64,000 bases of DNA from Halobacteriovorax vibrionivorans (GCF_003346865.1 NZ_QDKL01000001.1:682001-746000); one strand, 5' to 3'; shown: positions 17,012-26,053, counted from the first letter of the stretch. Notes: generated from the sequence alone by a model not told the origin. Numbers and translations are program-made.

Positions 17012-17913
17012 GATATCTTCCTAATACTTTCTAAATTATCATATTCAAAATTATTCATATAGAAATCACAATTTAATTTACATTGAGTCGTATTCCCAAG
17101 GGCCTGAAAGCAGCGACAAAACTCTTTTGAGAACTTAATAAAGTCTGAAAAGAACTCAAAGGTATGATTATATGAATAAATACTTATTGGCTCAACTTTT
17201 GTTTTACCATAAATAAATGAAACACAAGGGTAACAATTACCATCAGAGTTTATATATATTCTTTTAAACCAAGGCTTAACTGGAGCTGAATGATTCTTCT
17301 TGTAGAGAAAGTCCATATTCCCTCTCAGGCTCTTCTTCTTTGGAGGTCTGATTCTATCTGTTACAAGAGTCGTATCTCTAAAAAGGAGATCTAATCCAAA
17401 CTTATCCCTAACGAGATCTGCTGTTTTAATTGCATACTCTTCATTAAGCTTGTGACGTGAAAATATTAATTCAATATTGAGTTTATCTTTTAGCTGAGTA
17501 ATATTTTTGAAAACTAATTCGAGATTCCCACCACTTCGCGTAAGTTCGTGAATCTCTTGAGTTGGTCCATCGATAGCAACCTGGTATACAATATTTTCAT
17601 ATTTTGATAACCGCTGAACATCAAGTGACATTAGATTTTCACCATTTGTAGCAATCAAGATATCTTGATTAAAATTTTCGCCAAGCTGTTCAAGAATAAT
17701 GTTTATATCACTATGTTCTAGAGGTTCACCGTCATTTCCACAAACAAAGACTTCTTTTGGATTAAAGTCTTTTATAATGGGAAGTACTTTTGAGAAATCT
17801 AACTCACGCTTATTCTTATGTCCTGGGTTCAAACTTGGACATCCCTGACACTGTAATTGACAGCTATTATTTAAACTAAGTTCTATAAATTCAACAAATT
17901 TATTATATTGCAT
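17008..17913 (-). CDS. Radical SAM protein
   Basis: 301 aa. CQLQCQGC gives C18, C22, C25. NDGEPLEH replaces the GGEP motif and AIDGPTQEIHELTR is the SAM-ribose/GxIxGxxE-region block. Later NCYPCVSF and CRCFQAL...CKLNCDFY supply auxiliary cysteines (SPASM-like). It is more divergent than the three paralogues upstream. Its ATG overlaps the stop of the preceding gene (TAATG), so expression is coupled. Substrate unknown. Confidence 0.87.
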   Translation of the reverse strand: MQYNKFVEFIELSLNNSCQLQCQGCPSLNPGHKNKRELDFSKVLPIIKDFNPKEVFVCGNDGEPLEHSDINIILEQLGENFNQDILIATNGENLMSLDVQRLSKYENIVYQVAIDGPTQEIHELTRSGGNLELVFKNITQLKDKLNIELIFSRHKLNEEYAIKTADLVRDKFGLDLLFRDTTLVTDRIRPPKKKSLRGNMDFLYKKNHSAPVKPWFKRIYINSDGNCYPCVSFIYGKTKVEPISIYSYNHTFEFFSDFIKFSKEFCRCFQALGNTTQCKLNCDFYMNNFEYDNLESIRKIS

Positions 17914-18842
17914 TATAGAATCTCAAGCTCCCACATATCCATTAAACGTTTGCAGTTCTTTTCACAAATTTGGCAACACTCATATTCAAAGTTTTGAATT
18001 TTCTTATAATCTAAATCCCATTTATCTTGTCGACTTTCTTCTAACCAAACGTAGCAAGGAAAGACCGTACCGTGCTGATCGATATGAATACTTTTATTGT
18101 GGTAAGAGCGACAGTCGATATCGTAATCTTTTCCTCCACTAACTTTTTCGCCCCATTTTTTCTTAGCAGAGTTAATAATAACGTCGTACTTTCTTTTTAG
18201 TTCAGGAGTAACAAGCATTTTATCCAAATTAAATGGATTCTTATAAACTTCAGTGTCGCGACGATATAAGGTTTGAGTTAGGTTAATATTACTGAACTCT
18301 TTTAATAGTTCATCCATACTACCGTCTTCTAAGTCTTTTGCATTGTAGTCAAAGAGGATATGCTGAATATAATCGATTCCATATGGATTAGATTCACGAA
18401 ATGCTTTTGCATTTGCTCTAATATTAGCAAGACTCGTATTTACTCGATATATTTCATGTAACTCTTGAGTTGAACCACAAATTGTAAAGTAAACGCTATC
18501 TTCTGGCCCAAGGATCGTTCCAAGTTCCGCCCACCAATCGGGGTTGTGGGTGTCCCCATTTGTACATATTTCTATAGCAATATCTCTCTTGCGAAGATAG
18601 CGACACAAATCAAAAATCGAACGGTATAAAGTAGGTTCTGAAAATGCTCCCACTAAGTGGACATATTTTGCATTAGGGAAATGATCTAGTTGATCTGTTA
18701 TCTCGTTTAGATGGCGTTCATTATACTTTACTTCTATATGCTTATAATTTCGTGCACACAAAGGACACTTTGCATTACATGTTCCAGTGAGATCTAATTC
18801 AATTCTCTCACTACGAATAAGGGCATCATTACTAGCAGACAA
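17913..18842 (-). CDS. Radical SAM protein, tandem paralogue 3
   Basis: 309 aa, start TTG. CNAKCPLC gives C22, C26, C29, and FTICGSTQELHEIYR is shared almost exactly with the two paralogues upstream. VFPCYVW and CCQICEKNC form a C-terminal SPASM-like cysteine set. The N-terminal phrase IELDLTGTCN is also shared. The three copies have diverged well apart from these blocks, which suggests old duplications with separate substrates or successive positions on one substrate. Confidence 0.9.
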   Translation of the reverse strand: MSASNDALIRSERIELDLTGTCNAKCPLCARNYKHIEVKYNERHLNEITDQLDHFPNAKYVHLVGAFSEPTLYRSIFDLCRYLRKRDIAIEICTNGDTHNPDWWAELGTILGPEDSVYFTICGSTQELHEIYRVNTSLANIRANAKAFRESNPYGIDYIQHILFDYNAKDLEDGSMDELLKEFSNINLTQTLYRRDTEVYKNPFNLDKMLVTPELKRKYDVIINSAKKKWGEKVSGGKDYDIDCRSYHNKSIHIDQHGTVFPCYVWLEESRQDKWDLDYKKIQNFEYECCQICEKNCKRLMDMWELEIL

Positions 18843-19770
18843 AGTCCAACTCCATTACATCAATTAGTTTTTGAATTCGCCTTTCACACTTAAAGCAATC
18901 CTTAAACTTAAAACTTAAAACTTCACCGTAATCAAAAACTTCACCAGAAAAATGTCCAGGTCCTTCATATTCAGCATGGCCATAACAAGGTGAGATTTGG
19001 CCAAATTGATCAATATAAATTTTTCGATCTCTTAAGCTCATACACTTTATTTCAATATCCGAACTTTCACCTGGCTTTGGCTTTATATTAAAAAGAGCAT
19101 CAATGGCCCTTTTTCTTTCATCCTCAGGACGAATTAGATCCTTATCAAATGATTTTACATATTCATTAAATGTTCTCTGCCCTTCAGTATCAACATTAAA
19201 AGTCTTACTAAATCGGGCAATAATACTTTTCATCGCTTCACTTTCATAATCTTCACGATTATATTTGAACATAATATGTTGAATATGATCGATTCCCTCT
19301 TTATTTGTTGAAATAAAGCCCTGATGATTATCTAAAATGTCTTGTAACTTACTACCTACTCGATATTTTTCATGAAGTTCTTGTGTAGAACCACAGATTG
19401 TAAAATAGATGCGATCATTTGATGAAAGAATCTCACCTAATTCTGCCCACCACTTTGGATTATGAGTACTACCATTAGTAAAAAGTTCAATGGCAACACC
19501 TCGATCAACAAGGTAGCGACAAATCTCTTTAACTTCGGGATGAAGTGTCGGCTCAGAAATATTTCCAGCCATATAGAATACTTCAAGATTAGTGAATGTA
19601 TCTAGTTGCTCTTTAATTTCTTTAAAGCTACGTACATTTCTTTTTAATAAGTGACCTGCATGAGCATAATTTCTTGTACAAAGTGGACAACGTAAATTAC
19701 ACGTTCCCGTTAGATCCATCTCAAGTTCGAGGATCTCACTTCGATGCAATGTTGTTTGCTTGCAACTCAT
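18832..19770 (-). CDS. Radical SAM protein, tandem paralogue 2
   Basis: 312 aa. I take the ATG at 19770, which overlaps the upstream stop as TAATG; an in-frame ATG 19 codons further up lies inside the neighbour. CNLRCPLC gives C24, C28, C31; FTICGSTQELHEKYR and the SPASM-like ISPCYGH and CFKCERR blocks follow. Middle of three tandem paralogues. A first-shell GGEP motif is replaced by AGNISEPTLHP, as in the other two copies (GAFSEPTL, GMISEPTL). Confidence 0.9.
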   Translation of the reverse strand: MSCKQTTLHRSEILELEMDLTGTCNLRCPLCTRNYAHAGHLLKRNVRSFKEIKEQLDTFTNLEVFYMAGNISEPTLHPEVKEICRYLVDRGVAIELFTNGSTHNPKWWAELGEILSSNDRIYFTICGSTQELHEKYRVGSKLQDILDNHQGFISTNKEGIDHIQHIMFKYNREDYESEAMKSIIARFSKTFNVDTEGQRTFNEYVKSFDKDLIRPEDERKRAIDALFNIKPKPGESSDIEIKCMSLRDRKIYIDQFGQISPCYGHAEYEGPGHFSGEVFDYGEVLSFKFKDCFKCERRIQKLIDVMELDFVC

Positions 19771-20711
19771 TATCCCATCCTCTCTAAACCAATATCTTCT
19801 AGCATTTGGGTTGTCATTGCTTCGCACTCATAGCAAAAATCGTACTTAAATTGGTTTATTTTAGAATAGTCGAGATTAAATTTTTCTCCGACGTTATAAA
19901 TTCGATACAAGAAACATGGAAAGATTTCTCCCCATTGATCTATTGCCACAAATTTCTCTTCCAAGCTTTTACAGCGCATTTGGCATTTAATTTCGCCAGT
20001 CTGGTTTCTCTCATAGCGTCGCTTAGCATGTCTTGTGATTAAGTTATAACTTCTTGCTAGATCAGCAGTTAAAGCAATGTCATTTTTCTCATCTTTAATA
20101 AAACCAAATCTTTCGTTATAAGGTAGAGTATTAATATTATACTCTCGACTAAAGCGTGATCGAATATCTTTCATCGCATCACTTTCAAAGTCTTTGGCAT
20201 TGTATTCAAACTTTATATGCTGTAGGTAATCAATATCGTACTTACAACCTTCTTTAAATGCAGCGTGGTTATCTAATACTTGTTGTAAGCTTGAGCGAAC
20301 GCGATACTTTTCATGAAGTTCTTGTGTTGATCCACATATTGTGAAAAATACATGATCTCTTGGACTCATCATTGCCCCAAGTTTTCTCCACCAATCAGTT
20401 GAATGAAGTGACGCATTTGAATAGAGTTCTACTTCGATTTCTCTCCCAATTAAATATTCCATTATAGTAAAGAATTCTTTATGCAAAGTAGGCTCAGATA
20501 TCATTCCCGCCATACAGCACATTTTAATATTTGGGTATTGATCTAGTTGAGCAATAATCTCACTTGCTGGTCTTTCATTATATTTAACCAAGTGCTTAGC
20601 ATTTGAATAACTTCTTGAACAAAGAGGACAATCAAGATTACAAGTTCCTGTTAACTCGAGTTCTATTTCGAGAATATCTTCTTTGCTCAATGAATCTGGT
20701 AATTTTTCCAT
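19770..20711 (-). CDS. Radical SAM protein, tandem paralogue 1
   Basis: 313 aa. CNLDCPLC gives C24, C28, C31, with FTICGSTQELHEKYR at the conserved central block and IFPCFLY and CYECEAM as C-terminal cluster cysteines. It starts 7 bp after the preceding radical SAM gene. First of three tandem paralogues sharing ELTGTCN, EPTLH and QELHE signatures. The chemistry cannot be read from sequence; SPASM-type members often modify peptides. Confidence 0.9.
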   Translation of the reverse strand: MEKLPDSLSKEDILEIELELTGTCNLDCPLCSRSYSNAKHLVKYNERPASEIIAQLDQYPNIKMCCMAGMISEPTLHKEFFTIMEYLIGREIEVELYSNASLHSTDWWRKLGAMMSPRDHVFFTICGSTQELHEKYRVRSSLQQVLDNHAAFKEGCKYDIDYLQHIKFEYNAKDFESDAMKDIRSRFSREYNINTLPYNERFGFIKDEKNDIALTADLARSYNLITRHAKRRYERNQTGEIKCQMRCKSLEEKFVAIDQWGEIFPCFLYRIYNVGEKFNLDYSKINQFKYDFCYECEAMTTQMLEDIGLERMG

Positions 20712-20718
20712 AACTTAC

Positions 20719-21750
20719 CTACTTATAATCACATTCAGGATAATGACCACGTCGATAGTGAAGAACATCATCTATCTTCTCACCTTCAACTGGATATACT
20801 TCCTGAACTTTTGATATTTTCTTTTCAACACCATCACACACAAAGAAGTATTTACAATTGAAACACTTCTTTTCTTTTGTATATGTATGCTTTCTTTTTT
20901 GTGCAGCAACTTCGAAATACTCTTTTGTATCCAAAACTTTTTCTTCTATTTTTTCCACATCATATGCATAAATATTCCAATCATTACGATCATAGATATG
21001 TTGATAAACACCTACTACATATTTCTCATACCCCTGCATAAAACAAAATGGGATATAGCGTACATTAATCTGAATACCATCATCTAAATTATCGATAGCT
21101 TTTTTTATATACTTACTTAAGTGTTCATAACTTTGTGATTCAAGACGATCAGCATCTTCCCAATAATTTAAAGGTAGGAAGTTAAGTTGATATGGTTTTA
21201 TCTTATTTATCAATGTTACATACTCTCCAAGAAGCTCTGCATTCTTGTCTGTAACGGTACAATTGATACGAACTTTGATTCCTATTTCTTGGCAATTTGA
21301 AATGGCCTTCAGCATTTTTCGAAATGCGCCCTTTCTTCCAACTATTGTGTCATGATTCTCTTCATTTACTCCATGCAGACTAAAGAGTAATTCAGTAAGG
21401 CCATGCTCTTGAGACTTCTTACAAAATGCCAAGTTTGCAAATTTAGCACCATTAGTAAGAGCTGAGATATTCGTAAAACCTAAGTCATTACAATAATCAA
21501 GTATTGCAAACCAATCTCTGTGAACAGAACTTTCTCCACCACTTAGATCGATTTCTCGCATTCCACAATTATAGATTTTCTTTGCTCGTTCTTTAATGAC
21601 TTCAAGAGGTGTGACTTTATCAAGATCATCAAGGTAATAGCAAAAGTAACATTCGTAATTACAGAATGTTCCAGTGTCGAGCTTTGCTCTCTTATTGAAT
21701 TTATCATTAATTAGCCTCAAACCTGAATGGCTAAAAATATTATAATCCAA
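20719..21750 (-). CDS. Radical SAM/SPASM-like protein
   Basis: 343 aa. CNYECYFC gives C30, C34, C37; LSGGESSVHRDW is a GGE motif and SLHGVNEENHD a substrate-side loop. The C-terminus has CFNCKYFFVCDG and a final YPEC, a compact auxiliary-cluster set. It belongs to a different radical SAM subgroup from the three paralogues downstream. It starts 11 bases inside the end of the upstream glycosyltransferase-like gene. Confidence 0.9.
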   Translation of the reverse strand: MDYNIFSHSGLRLINDKFNKRAKLDTGTFCNYECYFCYYLDDLDKVTPLEVIKERAKKIYNCGMREIDLSGGESSVHRDWFAILDYCNDLGFTNISALTNGAKFANLAFCKKSQEHGLTELLFSLHGVNEENHDTIVGRKGAFRKMLKAISNCQEIGIKVRINCTVTDKNAELLGEYVTLINKIKPYQLNFLPLNYWEDADRLESQSYEHLSKYIKKAIDNLDDGIQINVRYIPFCFMQGYEKYVVGVYQHIYDRNDWNIYAYDVEKIEEKVLDTKEYFEVAAQKRKHTYTKEKKCFNCKYFFVCDGVEKKISKVQEVYPVEGEKIDDVLHYRRGHYPECDYK

Positions 21751-22660
21751 TATGTTCTCCCAAGATTTCTAGTATGGGATCGCCTTCTTGAAGAAATATC
21801 GATTCAAAATCATTATCGATATCCCACTTTCTCCAATAGAGGCCTTTATCTTCATCCCAGTAATCTATATTATAATACACAACCTCTTTATCAAAAAATT
21901 TGCATTCTGAGATCATACGGGGACTACAATCAAACTTACGAGGAACGGGCGTATAGATGTATCTATCAAACTTCTCAAATAAATCCGGCACGGGCATCTC
22001 AGGAAACTCAAAACGCTCTGAGAGTCCCTCTAATCGTCCCTCAGGGCGATTCTCTTTATTAGTTAAGCACAGGAAGTCTCCATCATATTTTTCCAACAGA
22101 TCAAAATACATTTGATCTGGAATATTTCGACAATTTTTTGTGCCATATAGAAGATTACAACGTGCTGATTTTGTTGGCTTTTTCAAGCGATTAAAGTTGA
22201 TGCGTTTTTTATAATCAATAGCATTCTTACAATCACGATAAATGCGCTTATCTTGAAGAATAAATACATTATCCTTATCATTATCTTGTAGCTCCTTATC
22301 ACCACAAGCAAAGTGAAATATTTTATGCGCTAAGATATGCTTACCTTCCAGAGACTTAGCTCCACCATCGGTAAAGAGGATATTATTTGCATGTATAAGA
22401 TTAGGTCTATTTACAAAGAGAGTATCTTTTTCAAGCTGGACTAGCTCTTCTTCAGTAATGATATATTTTCCTACAATCGATGCACGAAACATTGGCCAGT
22501 CAATATCTTCGCATAAGAGGATCCCGACGCGCATATAATCTTTAAGAAAGAGATAGTAGTCGATCACCTCATATGTGTGACCACAAAGACCATGATTATT
22601 CGCACTCCAACTATAGGTGAGCCAGAGATCATAATTATCTTTATCTAGTCTTAAAATCAT
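21740..22660 (-). CDS. Unknown protein, glycosyltransferase-like in outline
   Basis: 306 aa, no family recognised. It begins with LRLDKDNYDLWLTYSWSANN and includes HKIFHFACGDKELQ, RCNLLYGTKNCR and a C-terminal block RKFDCSPRMISECKFFDK. The central NLLYGTKNCR, and CLTNKENRPEG beyond it, recall the nucleotide-sugar half of GT-B enzymes, but I cannot name the family. No signal peptide. It appears to form a pair with the upstream gene (1-base gap), which has a similar layout and length. Confidence 0.6.
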   Translation of the reverse strand: MILRLDKDNYDLWLTYSWSANNHGLCGHTYEVIDYYLFLKDYMRVGILLCEDIDWPMFRASIVGKYIITEEELVQLEKDTLFVNRPNLIHANNILFTDGGAKSLEGKHILAHKIFHFACGDKELQDNDKDNVFILQDKRIYRDCKNAIDYKKRINFNRLKKPTKSARCNLLYGTKNCRNIPDQMYFDLLEKYDGDFLCLTNKENRPEGRLEGLSERFEFPEMPVPDLFEKFDRYIYTPVPRKFDCSPRMISECKFFDKEVVYYNIDYWDEDKGLYWRKWDIDNDFESIFLQEGDPILEILGEHIGL

Positions 22661-22661
22661 A

Positions 22662-23471
22662 CTAATCCAAAAATGCTTGAATTAGCTTATCTTCTTCGTC
22701 TAAGTGATAAGCCTCAAATCCGTTTAATAAAATATCATTATAACGCATATTTACGGAGTCTTGTATAACACTCTTGAAGATTTCGACCTTCTTTTTGTAG
22801 TATAAACTTTCAGGAACAAGTCGATTATTTGTATCAACTTTAGCAGATTGGTAATAGAGCATCGTATCAAACTTTTCATGTAGATTCTCATGATGTCTAT
22901 TTGCGATTTTATATATTATATTACGTTCTCTATATTCCTCAGGTATTTTAATATTTGAATAATCAAGAGAAGGTGTATTTACAAAGACGTAGTCAGAAAC
23001 CTTTCCAAGCTCTTTATAATTACCAAAAGAGAATTTAAGAAGTTCTTGCTCATCAAAGTTTTGATACTCGTAGAATCCGAAATACTTGACCTTCTTCATC
23101 TTGTATCTTTGCATGTCATGGCCTTCATTAGAAAAGACAACTAGATCACAAGGAATCGTTTCTCCTAAAAGCTTGAGTGTATGAATATCTAAGATCATGC
23201 ATCTCTTAGGTTTCAATTTGTAAATATCATAAACTCTTTGGGTAACAATGAAGTCAGATAGATACTCATCTGGAAAATGATATCTTTCTTTAAATACCTT
23301 AATCCAGCCGATGCGCTCTTCTTCTGTACAATTATAGAGAACAAATTTGACATCACTGCTTCGAGCTCTTGAAAAAAGAAAATACTCGAAGCAGTAAAAT
23401 AATGTTCCATTTACTTTACGATGATCTTTTTGTGAATAGAGTATAACTCTAAAAGAATGTTGAATAATAAT
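22662..23471 (-). CDS. Unknown protein, coding frame extends past the only TTG to an ATT start
   Basis: About 270 aa. From TTG 23216 the frame is only 184 aa, but the same frame is open and protein-like back to a TAG at 23477. It reads FRVILYSQKDHRKVNG, FYCFEYFLFSRARSSD and ERIGWIKVFKERYHFPDEY. No ATG, GTG or TTG lies in this extension. ATT codons at 23471, 23468 and 23465 directly follow TTAGAGG, so a rare ATT start coupled to the upstream gene is likely; a recent frameshift is the alternative. VILYSQKD and LVVFSNEGH suggest a Rossmann/GT-B-like fold. Function unknown. Confidence 0.6.
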   Translation of the reverse strand: MIIQHSFRVILYSQKDHRKVNGTLFYCFEYFLFSRARSSDVKFVLYNCTEEERIGWIKVFKERYHFPDEYLSDFIVTQRVYDIYKLKPKRCMILDIHTLKLLGETIPCDLVVFSNEGHDMQRYKMKKVKYFGFYEYQNFDEQELLKFSFGNYKELGKVSDYVFVNTPSLDYSNIKIPEEYRERNIIYKIANRHHENLHEKFDTMLYYQSAKVDTNNRLVPESLYYKKKVEIFKSVIQDSVNMRYNDILLNGFEAYHLDEEDKLIQAFLD

Positions 23472-24057
23472 CCTCTAAGAACTTATTTGTTAGATCTTCG
23501 ATTTTTTCTAGATCCTCTTCTTCAGTAATTAGCTTTCTAAAGTGATCAAACTTCTTGTTAAGAGCTGCGACCCTTTCAATTTGATCTTTTGTATTTAAGT
23601 AGTCCTCTAGCTTCTGGATAAGTTCTTCGTTACCTGTTTCTAAAATTTCAAGATATTTAGATTCTCTATTTTCAGCAGTAATAAAGAAGCCTTTGTCACA
23701 AAGTTCATTATTAAGGCACATAAAACTATAAAATGTATAACCACTTACTGAAGCAAGATCATGAGTGACAACCATACGGGCCTTTTTAATTGCAGATTCG
23801 CGAGCATAATTATGATCATTCTCGTCGCCTTCAATTAATCTAATCTCATGAGGCATTACTTCATTATATTCAAGAGGCTTCGTGATCCTTACTTCAATTC
23901 CCTTTTCAATAGCATGCTTAATGATAGAAGAAGAAACTGCTGAAAGGTTTAACAATTTCTCATGTCTCTCAATTGGATCAAGTGTATGAGGAAAAACATT
24001 TGTCACATACCAATGTGATCCACGATCTTCAACTGAAGCAACATCATATAACATCAT
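23449..24057 (-). CDS. Unknown cytoplasmic protein of the island
   Basis: 202 aa, no family recognised. The first half is mixed alpha/beta (MLYDVASVEDRGSHWYVTNV) with FPHTLDPIERHEKLLNLSA; the second half is acidic and helical (EILETGNEELIQKLEDYL, EEEDLEKIEDLTNKFLED). No signal peptide or cysteine cluster. It lies directly downstream of the Cys-rich protein gene and upstream of the ATT-start gene that overlaps it by 23 bases. Confidence 0.6.
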   Translation of the reverse strand: MMLYDVASVEDRGSHWYVTNVFPHTLDPIERHEKLLNLSAVSSSIIKHAIEKGIEVRITKPLEYNEVMPHEIRLIEGDENDHNYARESAIKKARMVVTHDLASVSGYTFYSFMCLNNELCDKGFFITAENRESKYLEILETGNEELIQKLEDYLNTKDQIERVAALNKKFDHFRKLITEEEDLEKIEDLTNKFLEDYYSTFF

Positions 24058-24079
24058 ATTTAAATCCTTTTAAAATATC

Positions 24080-24631
24080 TTAATAGTGACAACCACAATT
24101 ATTGTGGCATGCACAAACAGCGTTACAATTACAGTCTGTATTACAAATACAGTCGGCCCTTAAAGTATTATAATAATTTAAAATCTCTTGAACATGAGGC
24201 TCTTTAATCGTTTGACCTGTTTTATTCCAACCATAAGTTCCACGATGATAACCACCGGCAGTATCATCATCTCTTGTTTTTGGCCTATTATCAGAAGGAG
24301 AAGGATTTGCAGCACTCCATACTGAATCATTTGGTGTCATTTGATTCAAACGAGAGACCATATTAGCTGCTACACTATTTGTAATCTTAGTACCTGCTGC
24401 ATATGAGTTAGTAGGTGTACCAGGATTATACATTGCATGCTGACGTCGCCTTGCCATTTCTGCTGAGATAACATCTCGTAAAGCCTTAACATGGGAGCCG
24501 TAAATAATTTTTCCAACTGCAATATTAATATTTAACGTATGTGTTCTATTTGAAGAACAAACTCCACGGTGCCCTGAACAAGTTGAAGTTCCCGTATTAT
24601 GATAGGAACAATGTCCACCACTACATGCCAT
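24080..24631 (-). CDS. Cys-rich protein with periodic CxC tail, candidate radical SAM substrate or fibre component
   Basis: 183 aa. The ATG at 24631 sits inside the end of the upstream radical SAM gene (11-base overlap). The N-terminus (residues 1-32) has C3, C8, C18 and C25 mixed with His and Gly (GGHCSYHNTG, CSGHRGVC). The middle contains IIYGSHVKALRDVISAEM, a helix of the type seen in phage structural proteins. The last 23 residues follow a strict (C-x-C-x3) pattern repeated four times, ending GCHY. I recall similar tails in uncharacterised phage-like structural proteins but cannot verify this. It may bind metal or FeS, or be modified by the flanking radical SAM enzymes. Confidence 0.8.
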   Translation of the reverse strand: MACSGGHCSYHNTGTSTCSGHRGVCSSNRTHTLNINIAVGKIIYGSHVKALRDVISAEMARRRQHAMYNPGTPTNSYAAGTKITNSVAANMVSRLNQMTPNDSVWSAANPSPSDNRPKTRDDDTAGGYHRGTYGWNKTGQTIKEPHVQEILNYYNTLRADCICNTDCNCNAVCACHNNCGCHY

Positions 24632-25838
24632 TTGCCATCTCCCTGTTTCTGTATTCCTCATCAGTTTCTGCATGTAAAGCAAATAAGTGCTTCTGTACTG
24701 CGCGGTCAATTTCTCCAAAAGCTTTAAAAAAGCCACAAAGTTCATTAACCCAATTATCCGTCCACTTAGCGAAAAAGTCAGTTTTCTCACTCTTTTCATG
24801 ACTTGCAACAGGACAAATCATACAAGTCGTGGCAACACAATCTTGGCAATCTTTATGGATTTTCTTTAATGGTTCTTCAAATTTCTTTGTATAAGCACTA
24901 ATCTTTTGGACAAATTCTTCATCATGGATATCGCTATACGCTAATTCATCCTTATGTTTTGAATAGATGGCACCGTGACAAGCGTAGAGATTCCCTCTTT
25001 GATCAATTGCGGCCATATTATAACCAGCAGAACAATGCTTTCTATTATCTTCTCCACCAAACCATGAACAAAGATAGCGTCCATTTTCACGGTAAAATTC
25101 AATTTCACGCTTAGCAATTTTCAAGAACTCACTTCTAAAGACTTTTACCGCATCTTTTTTCTCGTCTAAGCTAAATTTTGTAATATAGTCGATGGTTGGT
25201 GAGTAATTGATATTAATATTCTTTGAAACCTTCCAAAGAAGTTTTTGAATATCATGATAATCTTCCCAACATTTATAAAGACTATCCATACTGTCAATTG
25301 GAAGGGTTGCCTTCATACTCACATTGATACCAAGATTTGCTAACTCATAGAGGTTATTAATTACTTGATTACTAGATGCCTTCTTATTCTTCATTAAACG
25401 GTAATTATCATTAACCGCACGGCCATCATAAGATACCTGAACATGAAGTTTAGACATATCAACATTATCAATAATTTTCTTCATATTGTGCATATTGAAT
25501 GCATTTGTATAAAGGTGAAAATCAATATTATCGTGTTCACGATATTGATTCATAAGATCGATAATAAATTTTGGATTTAAAGTAGGCTCACCACCCCATA
25601 GAGAGATATTTAGGCCATCATATTTTGCTTGAAACCATTCCTTGTCTTCAAGGATACTATCAATCCTTTTAAAAATTGTTGGTAGATCGTTATCAAGCCT
25701 TGCCTTGTCAACTTTCTCTCCTTCAAAACAATATGTGCAATTAAGATCACATAGTGCAGAGGTTGTAATTTCAAGTGTGAAGTAATTCCTTACGCCACCT
25801 TTTGCTTTCGCTGGGTTTTCAATATTATAAGCTACCAT
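24621..25838 (-). CDS. Radical SAM/SPASM protein coupled to the Cys-rich protein
   Basis: 405 aa. CDLNCTYC gives C30, C34, C37; SLWGGEPTLNPKF is the GGEP motif and VQVSYDGRAVND the SAM-side loop. The C-terminal SPASM region includes CSAGYNMAAIDQRGNLYAC and CQDCVATTCMICP, matching peptide-modifying maturases of the anaerobic sulfatase/RiPP type. Its ATG overlaps the stop of the 71-aa gene (TAATG) and its end overlaps the Cys-rich gene. The layout maturase-then-substrate suggests it acts on that protein; this is inference. Confidence 0.92.
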   Translation of the reverse strand: MVAYNIENPAKAKGGVRNYFTLEITTSALCDLNCTYCFEGEKVDKARLDNDLPTIFKRIDSILEDKEWFQAKYDGLNISLWGGEPTLNPKFIIDLMNQYREHDNIDFHLYTNAFNMHNMKKIIDNVDMSKLHVQVSYDGRAVNDNYRLMKNKKASSNQVINNLYELANLGINVSMKATLPIDSMDSLYKCWEDYHDIQKLLWKVSKNININYSPTIDYITKFSLDEKKDAVKVFRSEFLKIAKREIEFYRENGRYLCSWFGGEDNRKHCSAGYNMAAIDQRGNLYACHGAIYSKHKDELAYSDIHDEEFVQKISAYTKKFEEPLKKIHKDCQDCVATTCMICPVASHEKSEKTDFFAKWTDNWVNELCGFFKAFGEIDRAVQKHLFALHAETDEEYRNREMANGM

Positions 25839-26053
25839 TATTCAATCTCCGTATTCATGATTTCATCCAAGATGTTATCGAGTTTATCTTCCGAAACCTT
25901 TTCCTCTTCAACTTTTATCATTGCTAGAATTTCATCAGCATCTTTTAAAAGTTTGTCAGAATACTCAGGTGCAATTGGATGCATATGCTTACTAGCTTCA
26001 ACAAGATGTTGAGCGGCCAAATACATACTTCGATTCAGTGCTTTAAGATTCAT
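25838..26053 (-). CDS. 71-aa helical protein between two radical SAM genes
   Basis: 71 aa with a two-helix look: MNLKALNRSMYLAAQHLVEA, then an acidic C-terminal half (VEEEKVSEDKLDNILDEIM). No cysteines, no signal peptide. Its ATG overlaps the end of the upstream radical SAM gene by 11 bases and its TAA overlaps the next ATG. It could be a precursor peptide, a recognition partner or a small structural subunit; I recognise no family. The coupling makes it a real gene. Confidence 0.7.
   Translation of the reverse strand: MNLKALNRSMYLAAQHLVEASKHMHPIAPEYSDKLLKDADEILAMIKVEEEKVSEDKLDNILDEIMNTEIE

Noticed and set aside
23213..23410. 65-codon minus-strand ORF starting MEHYFTASS
   Set aside because: The adjacent frame is much more protein-like and continues into the 22662 gene, so this is a shadow frame.
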